DNA of 40,173 nucleotides, from contig JAGWZW010000026.1 of NCBI GenBank assembly GCA_018971835.1, forward strand, positions 1 to 40,173. The letters run 5' to 3'. The translations under genes were made by a program, and so were the position numbers. The notes beneath the pieces are model-generated. The model did not search any database, was not told the origin of the DNA, and worked only from the letters and a program-made list of their open reading frames with translations. Position 1 is the stretch's first letter. Every line of letters starts with the position of its first letter. The stretch is from Alphaproteobacteria bacterium (GTDB lineage: Bacteria > Pseudomonadota > Alphaproteobacteria > Micropepsales > Micropepsaceae). This document shows, one piece after another, positions 31,756-40,047 of the stretch.

Positions 31756-32319
31756 CTATTCTTCCGAGTCGGCGAGTTCGAGATTTTCCGTCCAGCTCTT
31801 GAGCTTGCGCAGGATATCCGCCAGGGAGGCGCGTTCCTCGGCGCTGAGCCCTTCCAGCAGCCAGGCTTCGCGCGAGCGCGCTTCCGGGCTCATCTTGCGG
31901 CAGACGGACTTTCCAAGCGGCGTCAACGTGAGAATCTTGCGGCGGCCGTCGTGCGGATCGCTCTCGCACCGCACGAGCCGCAAATCTGTCAGCCGCCTTT
32001 GGGCGCGGCTGACACGCGGATTGTCCATGCTGGTGTAGCCGGCGATTTCGTTGGGCGACAACGGCGCGTATTCGTCCAGCGTCACCAGAATGCGCCAGTC
32101 CGGCACCTGAAGATTGTACTGGTCCTCGATGACGTGCGCGATCATCTGCGATGCGCGATTCGCCACGACGGCGAGCTGAAAGGGCAGAAACTCCTCCAGA
32201 CGCAGGTTCTCCTTCGCGGCCTGCTCTTTGCCGCCGGAACGCGACTTGGCGGACTGCGCTCGTGGCGCCTGGGCTCTTGGGGACTGGACGTTGGTTTTCT
32301 TTTCAGCCTTGGGCGCCAT
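31756..32319 (-). CDS. MarR family transcriptional regulator
   Basis: A 187-residue winged-helix regulator. The first 37 residues are a charged, low-complexity extension rich in Lys, Ala and Ser. The MarR domain covers about residues 38-187: PFQLAVVANRASQMIAHVIED, DWRILVTLDEYAPLSPNEIAG, the recognition helix NPRVSRAQRRLTDLRLV and wing SDPHDGRRKILTLTPLG, then a C-terminal dimerisation helix (LSAEERASLADILRKLKSW). MarR proteins usually repress adjacent genes and release DNA on binding a phenolic ligand. It lies between the HAD hydrolase gene and the TonB-receptor gene, both on the same strand, and a dyad overlaps the receptor promoter. Confidence 0.92.
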   Translation of the reverse strand: MAPKAEKKTNVQSPRAQAPRAQSAKSRSGGKEQAAKENLRLEEFLPFQLAVVANRASQMIAHVIEDQYNLQVPDWRILVTLDEYAPLSPNEIAGYTSMDNPRVSRAQRRLTDLRLVRCESDPHDGRRKILTLTPLGKSVCRKMSPEARSREAWLLEGLSAEERASLADILRKLKSWTENLELADSEE

Positions 32320-32467
32320 CAGATCGACCTTAAATACAGGGCAGATTCGAAATCAAGGAAGCACCGGGGCAGGATAATGCTGGCCTGCAAAACCGGCACC
32401 ATAGTCTTGTCGAATATCAACCCTACAGGAGTAAGGCGATGGTACCAAGCCAAATGTTCCTTGTTCT

Positions 32468-33127
32468 TCAGCCTCTCAAGCCAAGCGCCGCCCGCACCGC
32501 GCCAAGCGAACGCGACACGTTGCAGACATCAAAATAGATGCCTTGAAGTCCGGCCCGGAGCGCGCCCTCGATATTTCGTTTCTGGTCGTCCACGAAAACG
32601 ACGGTGTCCGGCGCCACGCCCAGCCGCTCGACCGCCAGCGCATAGGCGCGCGGATCGGGCTTGAGAATCTGCGTGTGCGTGGCATCTACCACGATGTCCA
32701 TCGACTGAACGATCTTAAGCGAACGACTCGACTCGACGCCGCCGAACAATTCCAGCTCGTTGGTCAAAATGCCGGCCTTCAGGCCAGCGGCACGCGCCTC
32801 TGCAACCAGGTCCACAATCTCTGGGCGCACGTCTTCGTTGAGATCGTTGCCGCGGATGGCACGAAAAAAATCCAGCGGCGTCCAGTTCTGCCCCAGAAGG
32901 CGCCCCACCTCGTCGGCCCGGCGCTCCCAGTAATTGCGTTCGCTGATCTCGTCGGCCTGCATGGCGACCCACAGCGCATCGGTCGCCGGATCGAGCGGCC
33001 CGCGCCAGGTGAGCGTTCCCGGCGCCAGCGAGAGACGCCGTTCCGCCCTGTCCACGATCTCGAACGCCGAATAGGTGATGACCGAGCCGAAGTCGAGCAG
33101 GAGGGCCTCGGCGGAGAATGATGTCAT
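32468..33127 (-). CDS. HAD-IA family hydrolase
   Basis: A 219-residue haloacid-dehalogenase-like phosphohydrolase. Motif I reads LLLDFGSVIT, with the nucleophile Asp but Gly instead of the second Asp, as in the HAD-IA subset that includes epoxide-hydrolase N-terminal phosphatases. Motif II is GILTNE, motif III the Lys in LKPDPRAYALAVERLG and motif IV VVFVDDQKRNIEGA. The helical cap lies at about residues 20-90. Substrate unknown. Start ATG 33127; a promoter-like TTGTCA-N17-TAATCA and a 7-bp hairpin (33147-33168) lie upstream. The MarR gene follows after 148 bp. Confidence 0.88.
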   Translation of the reverse strand: MTSFSAEALLLDFGSVITYSAFEIVDRAERRLSLAPGTLTWRGPLDPATDALWVAMQADEISERNYWERRADEVGRLLGQNWTPLDFFRAIRGNDLNEDVRPEIVDLVAEARAAGLKAGILTNELELFGGVESSRSLKIVQSMDIVVDATHTQILKPDPRAYALAVERLGVAPDTVVFVDDQKRNIEGALRAGLQGIYFDVCNVSRSLGAVRAALGLRG

Positions 33128-33240
33128 GGCAAGTCCTGAATACCGGGGAGCCGACGAATTGCGGCTCCTGATTACGCCATATTAATTTCGTTGACAACAA
33201 AACACATGGGGGACGCCCCGGCGAGGGCGAAGGCGGTCCG

Positions 33241-33726
33241 TTACCCTTCGCCGGTACGGGACAGCGGCACGGCAGTGCGGCGCAGCACCTTGCGGATGGC
33301 GAAGTTGGAGACCACCCGCTCCACGCCCGGCAGGCGCACCAGGATGGTGTTGTGGAGCCGCTCATAGTCCTCGCCGTCGCGGCAGAGCACCCGCAGGAGA
33401 TAATCGGAGAGCCCTGCCATCAGGAAGCACTCCATGATCTCCTCATGGCCGGAGACGGCGCGCTCGAATGCCTCCAGCACCTCCTGCTTCTGGCTGGCGA
33501 GCGAAATCTGCACGAAGACGCTGGTGCGCAACTGCGCCTGCTCTTCCGCCACGATGGCGACATAGCCGGCGATCAACCCGGCCTCCTCCATCGCCTTGAC
33601 CCGCTTGTGGCAGGCCGAAGGCGAGAGGCCGACCCGTTCGCCGATCTCGTTGAAGGTCAGCCGTGAATCCGCCTGCAGCTGACCCAGGATGGACTTATCG
33701 AATCTATCTATCTTTGCGTATGGCAT
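33241..33726 (-). CDS. Lrp/AsnC family transcriptional regulator
   Basis: A 161-residue regulator with an N-terminal helix-turn-helix (KIDRFDKSILGQLQADSRLT, then IGERVGLSPSACHKRVKAME) and a C-terminal RAM/AsnC ligand-binding domain (about 70-150: VFVQISLASQKQEVLEAFE, GLSDYLLRVLCRDGEDYERL). ATG 33726 starts at the conserved N-terminus; a longer frame upstream would extend into the divergent promoter. It is divergent from alanine dehydrogenase, a common arrangement in which the Lrp-type protein (AldR in mycobacteria) senses alanine and controls ald. Two copies of an 11-base AT-rich repeat lie between them. Confidence 0.93.
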   Translation of the reverse strand: MPYAKIDRFDKSILGQLQADSRLTFNEIGERVGLSPSACHKRVKAMEEAGLIAGYVAIVAEEQAQLRTSVFVQISLASQKQEVLEAFERAVSGHEEIMECFLMAGLSDYLLRVLCRDGEDYERLHNTILVRLPGVERVVSNFAIRKVLRRTAVPLSRTGEG

Positions 33727-33750
33727 TTCCTGAAATCCGTATTTATAAGG

Positions 33751-33790
33751 ACAAAATATCACAAATCGCGGAATTTTGTACAAAATATCA
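33751..33790. promoter_or_regulatory. Direct repeats and palindrome in the Lrp / ald divergent promoter
   Basis: ACAAAATATCA occurs at 33751-33761 and again at 33780-33790, with starts 29 bp apart. The perfect palindrome TTTTGTACAAAA lies at 33774-33785. AT-rich repeats on the same helical face are what Lrp-type octamers bind. Confidence 0.6.
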
Positions 33791-33847
33791 AAAACTGGGA
33801 CCAGCGGAACGCCTAGAATAACGCCTTATCGCCCCAGGGAGGCTTCC

Positions 33848-34960
33848 ATGCACATTGGCGTGCCCAAAGAGATCAAAACCCGCGAATACCGTGTCGGCCT
33901 GACGCCCGCGAGCGTGGCCGAACTGACCCGCCTCGGCCATGCCGTAACGGTCGAAACCCAGGCCGGGGCTGGCATCAGCCTCGACGACGACCAGTACCGG
34001 GCCGCCGGCGCCAAGATCGCCAAAACGGCCGACGAAATCTTCGCCGAAGCCGAGCTGATCGTGAAGGTGAAGGAGCCGCAGCTGCCCGAATGCGCCAAGC
34101 TCAAGCCGCATCATACGCTTTTCACCTATCTGCACCTGGCTGCCGACAAGCCGCAGGCCGAGGCGCTGTGCCGCTCCGGCTGCCGGGCCATCGCCTATGA
34201 AACCGTGACCTCGCCCAAGGGCCACCTGCCGCTACTGCAGCCGATGAGCGAAGTGGCCGGGCGCATGTCCATCCAGGTGGGCGCCCATGCGCTGGAAAAG
34301 ACCGCCGGCGGACGCGGCCTGCTGCTCGGCGGCGTACCGGGCGTGGCCCCGGCCAAGGTGGTGATCCTCGGCGGCGGCGTGGCCGGCGAGAACGCGCTGC
34401 AGATGGCCATCGGCGTGCGCGCCGACGTGACACTGTTCGAGAAATCGATCGCGCGTATCACCGAACTCGACACCCTCTACGGCAAGGATGCCCGCATCCT
34501 CTATTCCACCGGCGCGGCCGTGCGCGAAGCGGTGCTGGATGCCGACCTTGTCATCGGCGCGGTGCTGATCCCCGGTGCGGCGGCGCCCAAGCTCGTCACC
34601 CGCGCCATGCTGAAAGAGATGAAGCCAGGCGCCGCATTGGTGGACATCGCCATCGACCAGGGCGGCTGCTTCGAGACTTCGCACCCCACCACGCATGACG
34701 ACCCGACCTATGAAGTGGACGGCATCGTGCATTATTGCGTCGCCAACATGCCCGGCGGCGTGGCGCGCACCTCCACCTTCGCGCTCAACAACGCCACCCT
34801 GCCTTTCACCATCGCACTGGCCCAGAAGGGTACAGACCGCGCGCTGGCCGAGGATCCGCACCTGATGAACGGCCTCAATATCGCGAACGGCAAGGTCGTG
34901 TTGAAGGTGGTGGCCGACGCCATCGACATGCCTTACACCGCCTACACGCCGGCCGCCTGA
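33848..34960 (+). CDS. ald: Alanine dehydrogenase
   Basis: A 370-residue NAD-dependent enzyme that reversibly deaminates L-alanine to pyruvate and ammonia. Motifs: MHIGVPKEIKTREYRVGLTP, catalytic Lys in VKVKEPQ (about residue 75), His in YLHLAADK (about 96) and the NAD site VVILGGGVAGENALQMA. The signature DVAIDQGGCFET appears as DIAIDQGGCFETSHPTTH. ATG 33848 has a GGGAGG ribosome-binding site. Divergent from an Lrp-type regulator. It ends 82 bp before the nitrilase-fold gene with a GC hairpin between. Confidence 0.96.
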   Translation: MHIGVPKEIKTREYRVGLTPASVAELTRLGHAVTVETQAGAGISLDDDQYRAAGAKIAKTADEIFAEAELIVKVKEPQLPECAKLKPHHTLFTYLHLAADKPQAEALCRSGCRAIAYETVTSPKGHLPLLQPMSEVAGRMSIQVGAHALEKTAGGRGLLLGGVPGVAPAKVVILGGGVAGENALQMAIGVRADVTLFEKSIARITELDTLYGKDARILYSTGAAVREAVLDADLVIGAVLIPGAAAPKLVTRAMLKEMKPGAALVDIAIDQGGCFETSHPTTHDDPTYEVDGIVHYCVANMPGGVARTSTFALNNATLPFTIALAQKGTDRALAEDPHLMNGLNIANGKVVLKVVADAIDMPYTAYTPAA

Positions 34961-35004
34961 GCGGCTTTCCCGCACGCCGTGACCCCGCTATCCTTGCCCG
35001 CCGA

Positions 35005-35026
35005 CGGGCCCCCGACGAGGGGCCCG
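35005..35026 (+). terminator. GC hairpin after ald, no T-run
   Basis: CGGGCCCC pairs with GGGGCCCG over a six-base loop (8 bp perfect stem), 45 bp after the ald stop and 17 bp before the next start. No T-run follows, so termination would be weak. Confidence 0.4.
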
Positions 35027-35042
35027 CGGCGGGGGCGGGAAC

Positions 35043-36194
35043 ATGAAGAAGCGGGCGGTTTTCCTTGCTGCACTGATCGGCATTACGGCCGCCGCCACGC
35101 TCGGGTATGCGCTGTGGCGCTGCACCGACCGGCCACTCACGGGCGTTCAGCCGGTCAACACTGGCTTCGCCGCTTATGACGTGATCGGCGCGGACGGAGA
35201 GCGCGGGAATTTTGTCGCCGTCCAGCCCTGGATGACGCCCGGCGACTACGCCAACACCGAAACCCTCTTCGCCAAGCTGGACGGCTACTTCGCCGCGGCG
35301 AAGGCGAAAGGCTGGCTCAACGCCAAAACCATCGTCGTCCTGCCCGAATATATCGGCAGCTGGCTGGCAGCGGCGGACGAACCGGCCAGCGTCTACAGTG
35401 CTGCCCACGCCGGCCCGGCGATGGCGACGCTGGCGCTGACCCACCCCCTCGCCTTTCTGCGCTGGTATCTGTCCGCTCCTGCCGAAGCGGACAAAACAGA
35501 GTGGACGCTCTTCACCCTCAAAGCCGAAGTCATGGCGCGGGACTACCAGAGCCTCTTTTCGGCGCTCGCGAAGAAATACGCCGTGACGCTGGTGGCCGGT
35601 TCCATCGTATTGCCGCAGCCGCATCTCGAGAAGGGGCGCATCGTGGTAACGCCCGGCGGCAGCCTTTACAACGTCTCGGCCCTGTTCGCGCCGGACGGAA
35701 CGATCGCCGGGCCGCTGGTGTTCAAGGCCTATCCGATTGCGGAGGAACAGGCGTTTCTCGCCGCCGGCAAGGTCAGCGACATCCCCGTCTTCGATACGCC
35801 GGATGGCAAACTCGCGGTGCTGATCTGCGCCGACTCCTGGTATCCGCCGTCCTATCAGCGCATCGCGCAACTCGGCGCGCAACTGCTGGCCATTCCGTCC
35901 TATTCGACGGTCGACGATTCCTGGGCCGCGCCCTGGGCGGGCTATGACGGCCAGCCGGCACCGGCAGACGTCAACCGGCATGACATCGGCAGGATCACGC
36001 TGGGCGAGGCCTGGCTCAAATACAGCATGGGCGGACGTGCCGGTGCCGCCAAAATCCAGACAGGCATCAACGTCTTCCTGCGCGGCAAGCTGTGGGATCT
36101 CGGCACCGACGGCGACACGATCTCCTATCGCGATGGCAAGGCCTCGCATGTCGCCGGCCGGCACGGCGCCATCCTCATAAACCAGTGGCTGTGA
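35043..36194 (+). CDS. Membrane-anchored carbon-nitrogen hydrolase (nitrilase-fold)
   Basis: A 383-residue protein with one N-terminal hydrophobic segment (residues 5-22), then a nitrilase-superfamily domain. The catalytic triad is Glu102 (VVLPEYIGSW), Lys228 (VFKAYPIAEE) and Cys262 (LICADSWYPPS). The domain is likely on the periplasmic side, as in apolipoprotein N-acyltransferase, although the other membrane segments of Lnt are missing. Substrate not known. It is followed after 12 bp by the gluconate-dehydrogenase-subunit-3-like gene, so it may be in one operon with the flavoenzyme genes. Confidence 0.85.
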   Translation: MKKRAVFLAALIGITAAATLGYALWRCTDRPLTGVQPVNTGFAAYDVIGADGERGNFVAVQPWMTPGDYANTETLFAKLDGYFAAAKAKGWLNAKTIVVLPEYIGSWLAAADEPASVYSAAHAGPAMATLALTHPLAFLRWYLSAPAEADKTEWTLFTLKAEVMARDYQSLFSALAKKYAVTLVAGSIVLPQPHLEKGRIVVTPGGSLYNVSALFAPDGTIAGPLVFKAYPIAEEQAFLAAGKVSDIPVFDTPDGKLAVLICADSWYPPSYQRIAQLGAQLLAIPSYSTVDDSWAAPWAGYDGQPAPADVNRHDIGRITLGEAWLKYSMGGRAGAAKIQTGINVFLRGKLWDLGTDGDTISYRDGKASHVAGRHGAILINQWL

Positions 36195-36206
36195 ACGGAG
36201 GCGATC

Positions 36207-36803
36207 ATGAACTGGAGCGGCCTTTCGCGACGCGGATTTCTGGGCGCCGGCGCGGCAGGCGCCGCGGCGCTGGCGGCGGCCGGCGGCTGGTTCTGGTGGG
36301 AAGGCGACGAGGCCCGCTATCGGGCCATGATCGGCGCCGCCGTGCCGAGGGTGCTGAACGTGAAGGAATTGGCGATCCTCGGCGCGATCTGCGAAACGGT
36401 AATCGCGGTGGCGCCCGGCGCGCCCAGCGTGGCCGAAGCCGAAACCGCCCGGCGCATCGACCGCGAACTGATCTTCCATGAAGAGAGCCAACTCGTCTCC
36501 GACGTGAAACTGTCGCTGGCGCTGCTGGAGCACTTGCCGGCGCTGGACTTCCTGGGCCCGCGCTTCACCGAACTTGCCGCCGCCGAGCGGACGCGCTTCC
36601 TGCACAATTGCGAAACCTCCGCCTGGGCCGCGCGCCGTCAGGCTTTTACCGGCATCAAGTTCCTGATCCTTTTTTTCTATTACTGCGACGCGCGCACCTG
36701 GCCCTCCATCGGCTATGCCGGGCCGCAGGTGGCGGAGAAGCTCTACGAAGGCGGCAACACCATCGCCAACCTTCCGCCGCTCAAGCGCGCGAAGGGAGCC
36801 TGA
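36207..36803 (+). CDS. Tat-exported gluconate 2-dehydrogenase subunit 3-like protein
   Basis: A 198-residue small subunit. Twin-arginine signal at the start: SRRGFLGAGAAGAAALAAAG (residues 7-26), with the charged-free hydrophobic region. The mature part resembles the gluconate 2-dehydrogenase subunit 3 family: VLNVKELAILGAICETVIAV and the C-terminal FYYCDARTWPSIGYAG. In known complexes this subunit carries the Tat signal that takes the GMC flavoenzyme out with it. The GMC gene begins three bases after this stop. No cytochrome c subunit is encoded here. Confidence 0.88.
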   Translation: MNWSGLSRRGFLGAGAAGAAALAAAGGWFWWEGDEARYRAMIGAAVPRVLNVKELAILGAICETVIAVAPGAPSVAEAETARRIDRELIFHEESQLVSDVKLSLALLEHLPALDFLGPRFTELAAAERTRFLHNCETSAWAARRQAFTGIKFLILFFYYCDARTWPSIGYAGPQVAEKLYEGGNTIANLPPLKRAKGA

Positions 36804-36806
36804 GCC

Positions 36807-38351
36807 ATGATCGTCGAATCCCGCCAGGTATCGCGCGATCTTTCCGATGAAACCGATGTCGTGGTCATCGGCTCGGGCTGCGGCGGCGCCACCGTGGCGA
36901 AGAAACTGGCCGAAGCCGGCAAGCGCGTGATCGTGCTCGAGCGTGGCGGCTATTTCACTGCTGGGCGCGGCGACCTCGACCAGCGCAGCGACAACATGCT
37001 GGCCCGCATCGACGGTGCCCGTGGCCTCGGCACCTCGCGCAATACCGAGATCGCCATGATGTATGGCAACTGCGTGGGCGGGGCGAGCGTGCATTACTGG
37101 GCCGATAGCTGGCGCCTGCCCAAGGACCGCAACGATCTCTATCTGCGCGCCGGACTCGAAGGTCACGCGCCCGAAGTGTTGGCGCCGATCTTCGATGAAA
37201 TCGAAAAGGATTTGAACGTCCACCCCGCCCAGCCGGAATACTTCAACCGCATGAATCAGCTTTTCGACCTCGGCGCGAAGAAGCTGGGCTGGAACACCGA
37301 AACCGTGCGCCAGGCGCGCAAAGACTGCCGCAAGAGCGGGCATTGCTACCAGGGCTGCGCCTACGACGCCAAGCAAAGCCAGCTCGTCACTCATATCCCG
37401 GCCGCGCTCGCAGCGGGCGCGCGGCTCTATGCCGATTGTCAGGTCGATGGCATCTCGCGCGACGGACAAGGCAAAGCCAATGGCGTCGCCGCCAGCTTCA
37501 TCGACCGCGCCACCGGCAAGCCGAGCGGGCACAAGCTCACCGTGAAGGCGCGCTATGTCGTGCTGGCGGCGGGCGGCTATTCCTCCGCGGTGGTGTGGCT
37601 GAAGTCGGGCCTGCCCAATGGTAGCGGGCAGGTGGGGCGCAACCTGTTCCTCAACCCCTGCCCTTATCTTTATGCGCTCTACGACGAACCAGTGGTGATG
37701 TGGGAGAACATCCCGACCGCTACCGGCGCGATGGACTTCCGCCTGGCGCGCTACGACAACGGCCGCTATGTCGAAGGCGGCTATCTGCTGCATCCCAACC
37801 AGCTTCAGGCCGAATTCGTGGCGGCAACACTGCCCGGCTTCGGCGAGGAACACCGCGCATTGATGAACCGCCTGCCCAATATCGGCAGCGCCGTCTCCTG
37901 GATCGACGATGAGAATCCAGGCCAGATCACGCTCAGCCGCGACGGCGATCCGCTTTACGACTACCGCCTGCGCGGCGTGGATATCCTCAAGGTGCGCGAC
38001 GCGATGAAGAAGCAGGCCCTGCTGCTGTTCGCCTCGGGCGCGCGCGAGGTGATCGTGCCGGACATGGCGGGCACGCGGCTCCGCGATCCTAAAGACATCC
38101 CGGTGCTCGACAAGATCGACATCACGGGCGGCGCGATCCTGTTCGGCGGGCCGCATCCGGCAGGCGCGCTGCGCATGGGCAAAGACCCTGCACTCAGCGT
38201 GATCGCGCCCAGCCACGAAGCCCACGAGGTGCCGAACCTGTTCGTGGCCGATCCCAGCGTGTTCCCGCGCCCGCCGAGCGTCGATCCCTCGCTCACCATC
38301 ATGGCGTTTTCCGTGGTGGCAGCGCGCAATCTGCTTCAACGCCTGACGTGA
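36807..38351 (+). CDS. GMC family FAD-dependent oxidoreductase (large subunit)
   Basis: A 514-residue flavoenzyme. FAD-binding motif VVIGSGCGGATVAKKLAEAG (about 19-38), the GMC signature NCVGGASVHYWADSWRLP, and a C-terminal active-site region with HPAGALRMG and PSVDPSLTIMAFSVV. Three cysteines in a C-x5-C-x3-C pattern (Cys174, Cys180, Cys184; DCRKSGHCYQGCAYDAK) sit where some membrane-bound GMC dehydrogenases hold an iron-sulfur cluster; here this is only a possibility. Asp replaces the more common Asn in the N-P-S-L segment. No signal peptide: it would be carried by the Tat signal of the upstream subunit. The substrate is an alcohol or sugar of unknown identity; the electron acceptor is probably a cytochrome encoded elsewhere. 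Confidence 0.92.
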   Translation: MIVESRQVSRDLSDETDVVVIGSGCGGATVAKKLAEAGKRVIVLERGGYFTAGRGDLDQRSDNMLARIDGARGLGTSRNTEIAMMYGNCVGGASVHYWADSWRLPKDRNDLYLRAGLEGHAPEVLAPIFDEIEKDLNVHPAQPEYFNRMNQLFDLGAKKLGWNTETVRQARKDCRKSGHCYQGCAYDAKQSQLVTHIPAALAAGARLYADCQVDGISRDGQGKANGVAASFIDRATGKPSGHKLTVKARYVVLAAGGYSSAVVWLKSGLPNGSGQVGRNLFLNPCPYLYALYDEPVVMWENIPTATGAMDFRLARYDNGRYVEGGYLLHPNQLQAEFVAATLPGFGEEHRALMNRLPNIGSAVSWIDDENPGQITLSRDGDPLYDYRLRGVDILKVRDAMKKQALLLFASGAREVIVPDMAGTRLRDPKDIPVLDKIDITGGAILFGGPHPAGALRMGKDPALSVIAPSHEAHEVPNLFVADPSVFPRPPSVDPSLTIMAFSVVAARNLLQRLT

Positions 38352-38356
38352 ATAAT

Positions 38357-38376
38357 ACGCCCACCATCACGGGCGT
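38357..38376 (+). terminator. Short hairpin after the GMC oxidoreductase gene
   Basis: ACGCCC pairs with GGGCGT over an eight-base loop, followed by TTTCG. Six bases after the GMC stop; a weak intrinsic terminator. Confidence 0.4.
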
Positions 38377-38530
38377 TTCGGCGATCGCCGCGGACGAGTG
38401 GCAGCTGGCCTTTTCGTAAGGCTTTGAACGCAGCGCCTTATGCGCGACCAATTAACTCTCTATGCTTTATGTCGTCTACGGGATATACGGTTGGCGTGGA
38501 AAGTCTTCACTCCGGGAGGAGAGCAAAACC

Positions 38531-39937
38531 ATGAAAAAATATGCGATGACAATCGGCGGGCGCAGCGTCAATGCGTCTGACCATTTTGAAGTTCTCAATC
38601 CTGCCAATGGCGAAGTCGTAGGTCTGGCGCCCAAGACGACAGCGGCCGATGTCGATCGCGCGGTGGCCGCAGCGCGGGCGGCCTTTCCGGCCTGGAGCGC
38701 CAAGCCGTCAGCCGAGCGCGCGGCAGCCTGCAACGCGATGGCCGATGCGCTCAAGGCCAATGCCGAAGAACTGGCGCAATTGCTGACCCGCGAGCAGGGC
38801 AAGCCGCTCAGCGGCCTCGGCTCGCGCTTCGAACTGGGCGGGGCCGAAGGCTGGACGCGCTACACCGCCTCGATCGACCTGCCGGTGGAGGTGATTCAGC
38901 ATGACGACAACGCCTGGATCGAAGTGCACCACAAGCCGGTGGGCGTGGTGGGCTCCATCACGCCGTGGAACTGGCCGCTGATGATCGCGATCTGGCATGT
39001 GGTGCCCGCGATCCGCGCTGGCAACTGCGTGGTACTGAAACCTTCGCCCTATACGCCGCTCAGCACGCTGCGCATGGGCGAGATTCTGGCCGCGGTGCTG
39101 CCGCCGGGCGTGCTCAACATCGTCTCCGACGGCCCTGAGGCGGGACCGGCGATGACCAGCCATCCCGGCATCGGCAAGATTTCCTTCACCGGCTCCACTG
39201 CGACCGGACGCAAGGTCATGAGCAGCGCCGCCGAAACGCTCAAGCGCCTGACGCTGGAACTGGGCGGCAACGATGCTGGCATCGTGCTGCCCGGTTGCGA
39301 TCCGGCAAAGATCGCCGAAGGCCTGTTCTGGGGCGCCTTCATCAACAACGGCCAGACCTGCGCGGCATTGAAGCGGCTTTATGTGCATGACAGCCTCTAC
39401 GACGCCACCTGCGAAGCGCTGGTTGCGTTCGCCAAGACCGTGCCGGTCGGCGACGGGCTCGACGAGAAGAACCTGCTCGGCCCGATCCAGAACCGCATGC
39501 AGTTCGACAAGGTTTCCGGCATGGTCGATGCGGCACGGGCGGCCGGCGCGCGTATCCTCACTGGCGGCGTGGCGCCCAACGGGCCGGGCTTCTTCTATCC
39601 CATCACGCTGATCGCCGATGCCACCGAAGGCATGGACATCGTGGACCGCGAACAGTTCGGCCCGGCGCTGCCCATCATCCGCTACAGCAATGTGGAAGAC
39701 GCGATCGCCCGCGCCAACGCTTCCGAGAACGGGTTGGGCGGGTCCATCTGGTCCAGCGATCCCAAGCAGGCGCGCGCGCTAGCCAGCCGCCTCGAATCCG
39801 GTACGGCCTGGATCAACAAGCACGGCGATATCCGGCCCGATGTGCCGTTCGGCGGCGTGAAGGCTTCCGGCATCGGCGTCGAATTCGCGCGCCAGGGCCT
39901 GGAGGAGAACACCGTCATCCAGGTGATCCATCAGTAG
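38531..39937 (+). CDS. Aldehyde dehydrogenase family protein
   Basis: A 468-residue NAD(P)-dependent aldehyde dehydrogenase. Motifs: GSITPWNWPLM with the oxyanion Asn, KPSPYTPLSTLRMGE, FTGSTATGRKV, the general base Glu in LELGGNDAGIVLPG and catalytic Cys277 in NNGQTCAALKR; the end has RPDVPFGGVKASGIG. ATG 38531 follows GGAGGAG. A frame extending to 38462 lacks support. It may oxidise the aldehyde produced by the upstream GMC enzyme, though a separate 180-bp promoter region lies between them. The exact substrate is not evident. Confidence 0.93.
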   Translation: MKKYAMTIGGRSVNASDHFEVLNPANGEVVGLAPKTTAADVDRAVAAARAAFPAWSAKPSAERAAACNAMADALKANAEELAQLLTREQGKPLSGLGSRFELGGAEGWTRYTASIDLPVEVIQHDDNAWIEVHHKPVGVVGSITPWNWPLMIAIWHVVPAIRAGNCVVLKPSPYTPLSTLRMGEILAAVLPPGVLNIVSDGPEAGPAMTSHPGIGKISFTGSTATGRKVMSSAAETLKRLTLELGGNDAGIVLPGCDPAKIAEGLFWGAFINNGQTCAALKRLYVHDSLYDATCEALVAFAKTVPVGDGLDEKNLLGPIQNRMQFDKVSGMVDAARAAGARILTGGVAPNGPGFFYPITLIADATEGMDIVDREQFGPALPIIRYSNVEDAIARANASENGLGGSIWSSDPKQARALASRLESGTAWINKHGDIRPDVPFGGVKASGIGVEFARQGLEENTVIQVIHQ

Positions 39938-39981
39938 CGCGCAACAACCGCCCTGACCGGATCGTTCGCCGATCATCCCCG

Positions 39982-40009
39982 GGGGCCGTAGCGCGATCGC
40001 TGCGGCCCC
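39982..40009. terminator. Strong hairpin between convergent genes
   Basis: GGGGCCGTAGCG pairs with CGCTGCGGCCCC (12 pairs including one T-G) around the tetraloop CGAT. It sits between the aldehyde dehydrogenase stop and the stop of the minus-strand gene, and can serve both, although no long T-run follows either way. Confidence 0.55.
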
Positions 40010-40047
40010 ATATTGGTATCAGGCGCCGAACGCCGCCCGCGCTGATG

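Noticed and set aside
34875..38339. A minus-strand open frame of over 1100 codons
   Set aside because: It is antisense to the nitrilase, subunit-3 and GMC genes, all of which have clear motifs. Its translation shows no domain and biased composition.
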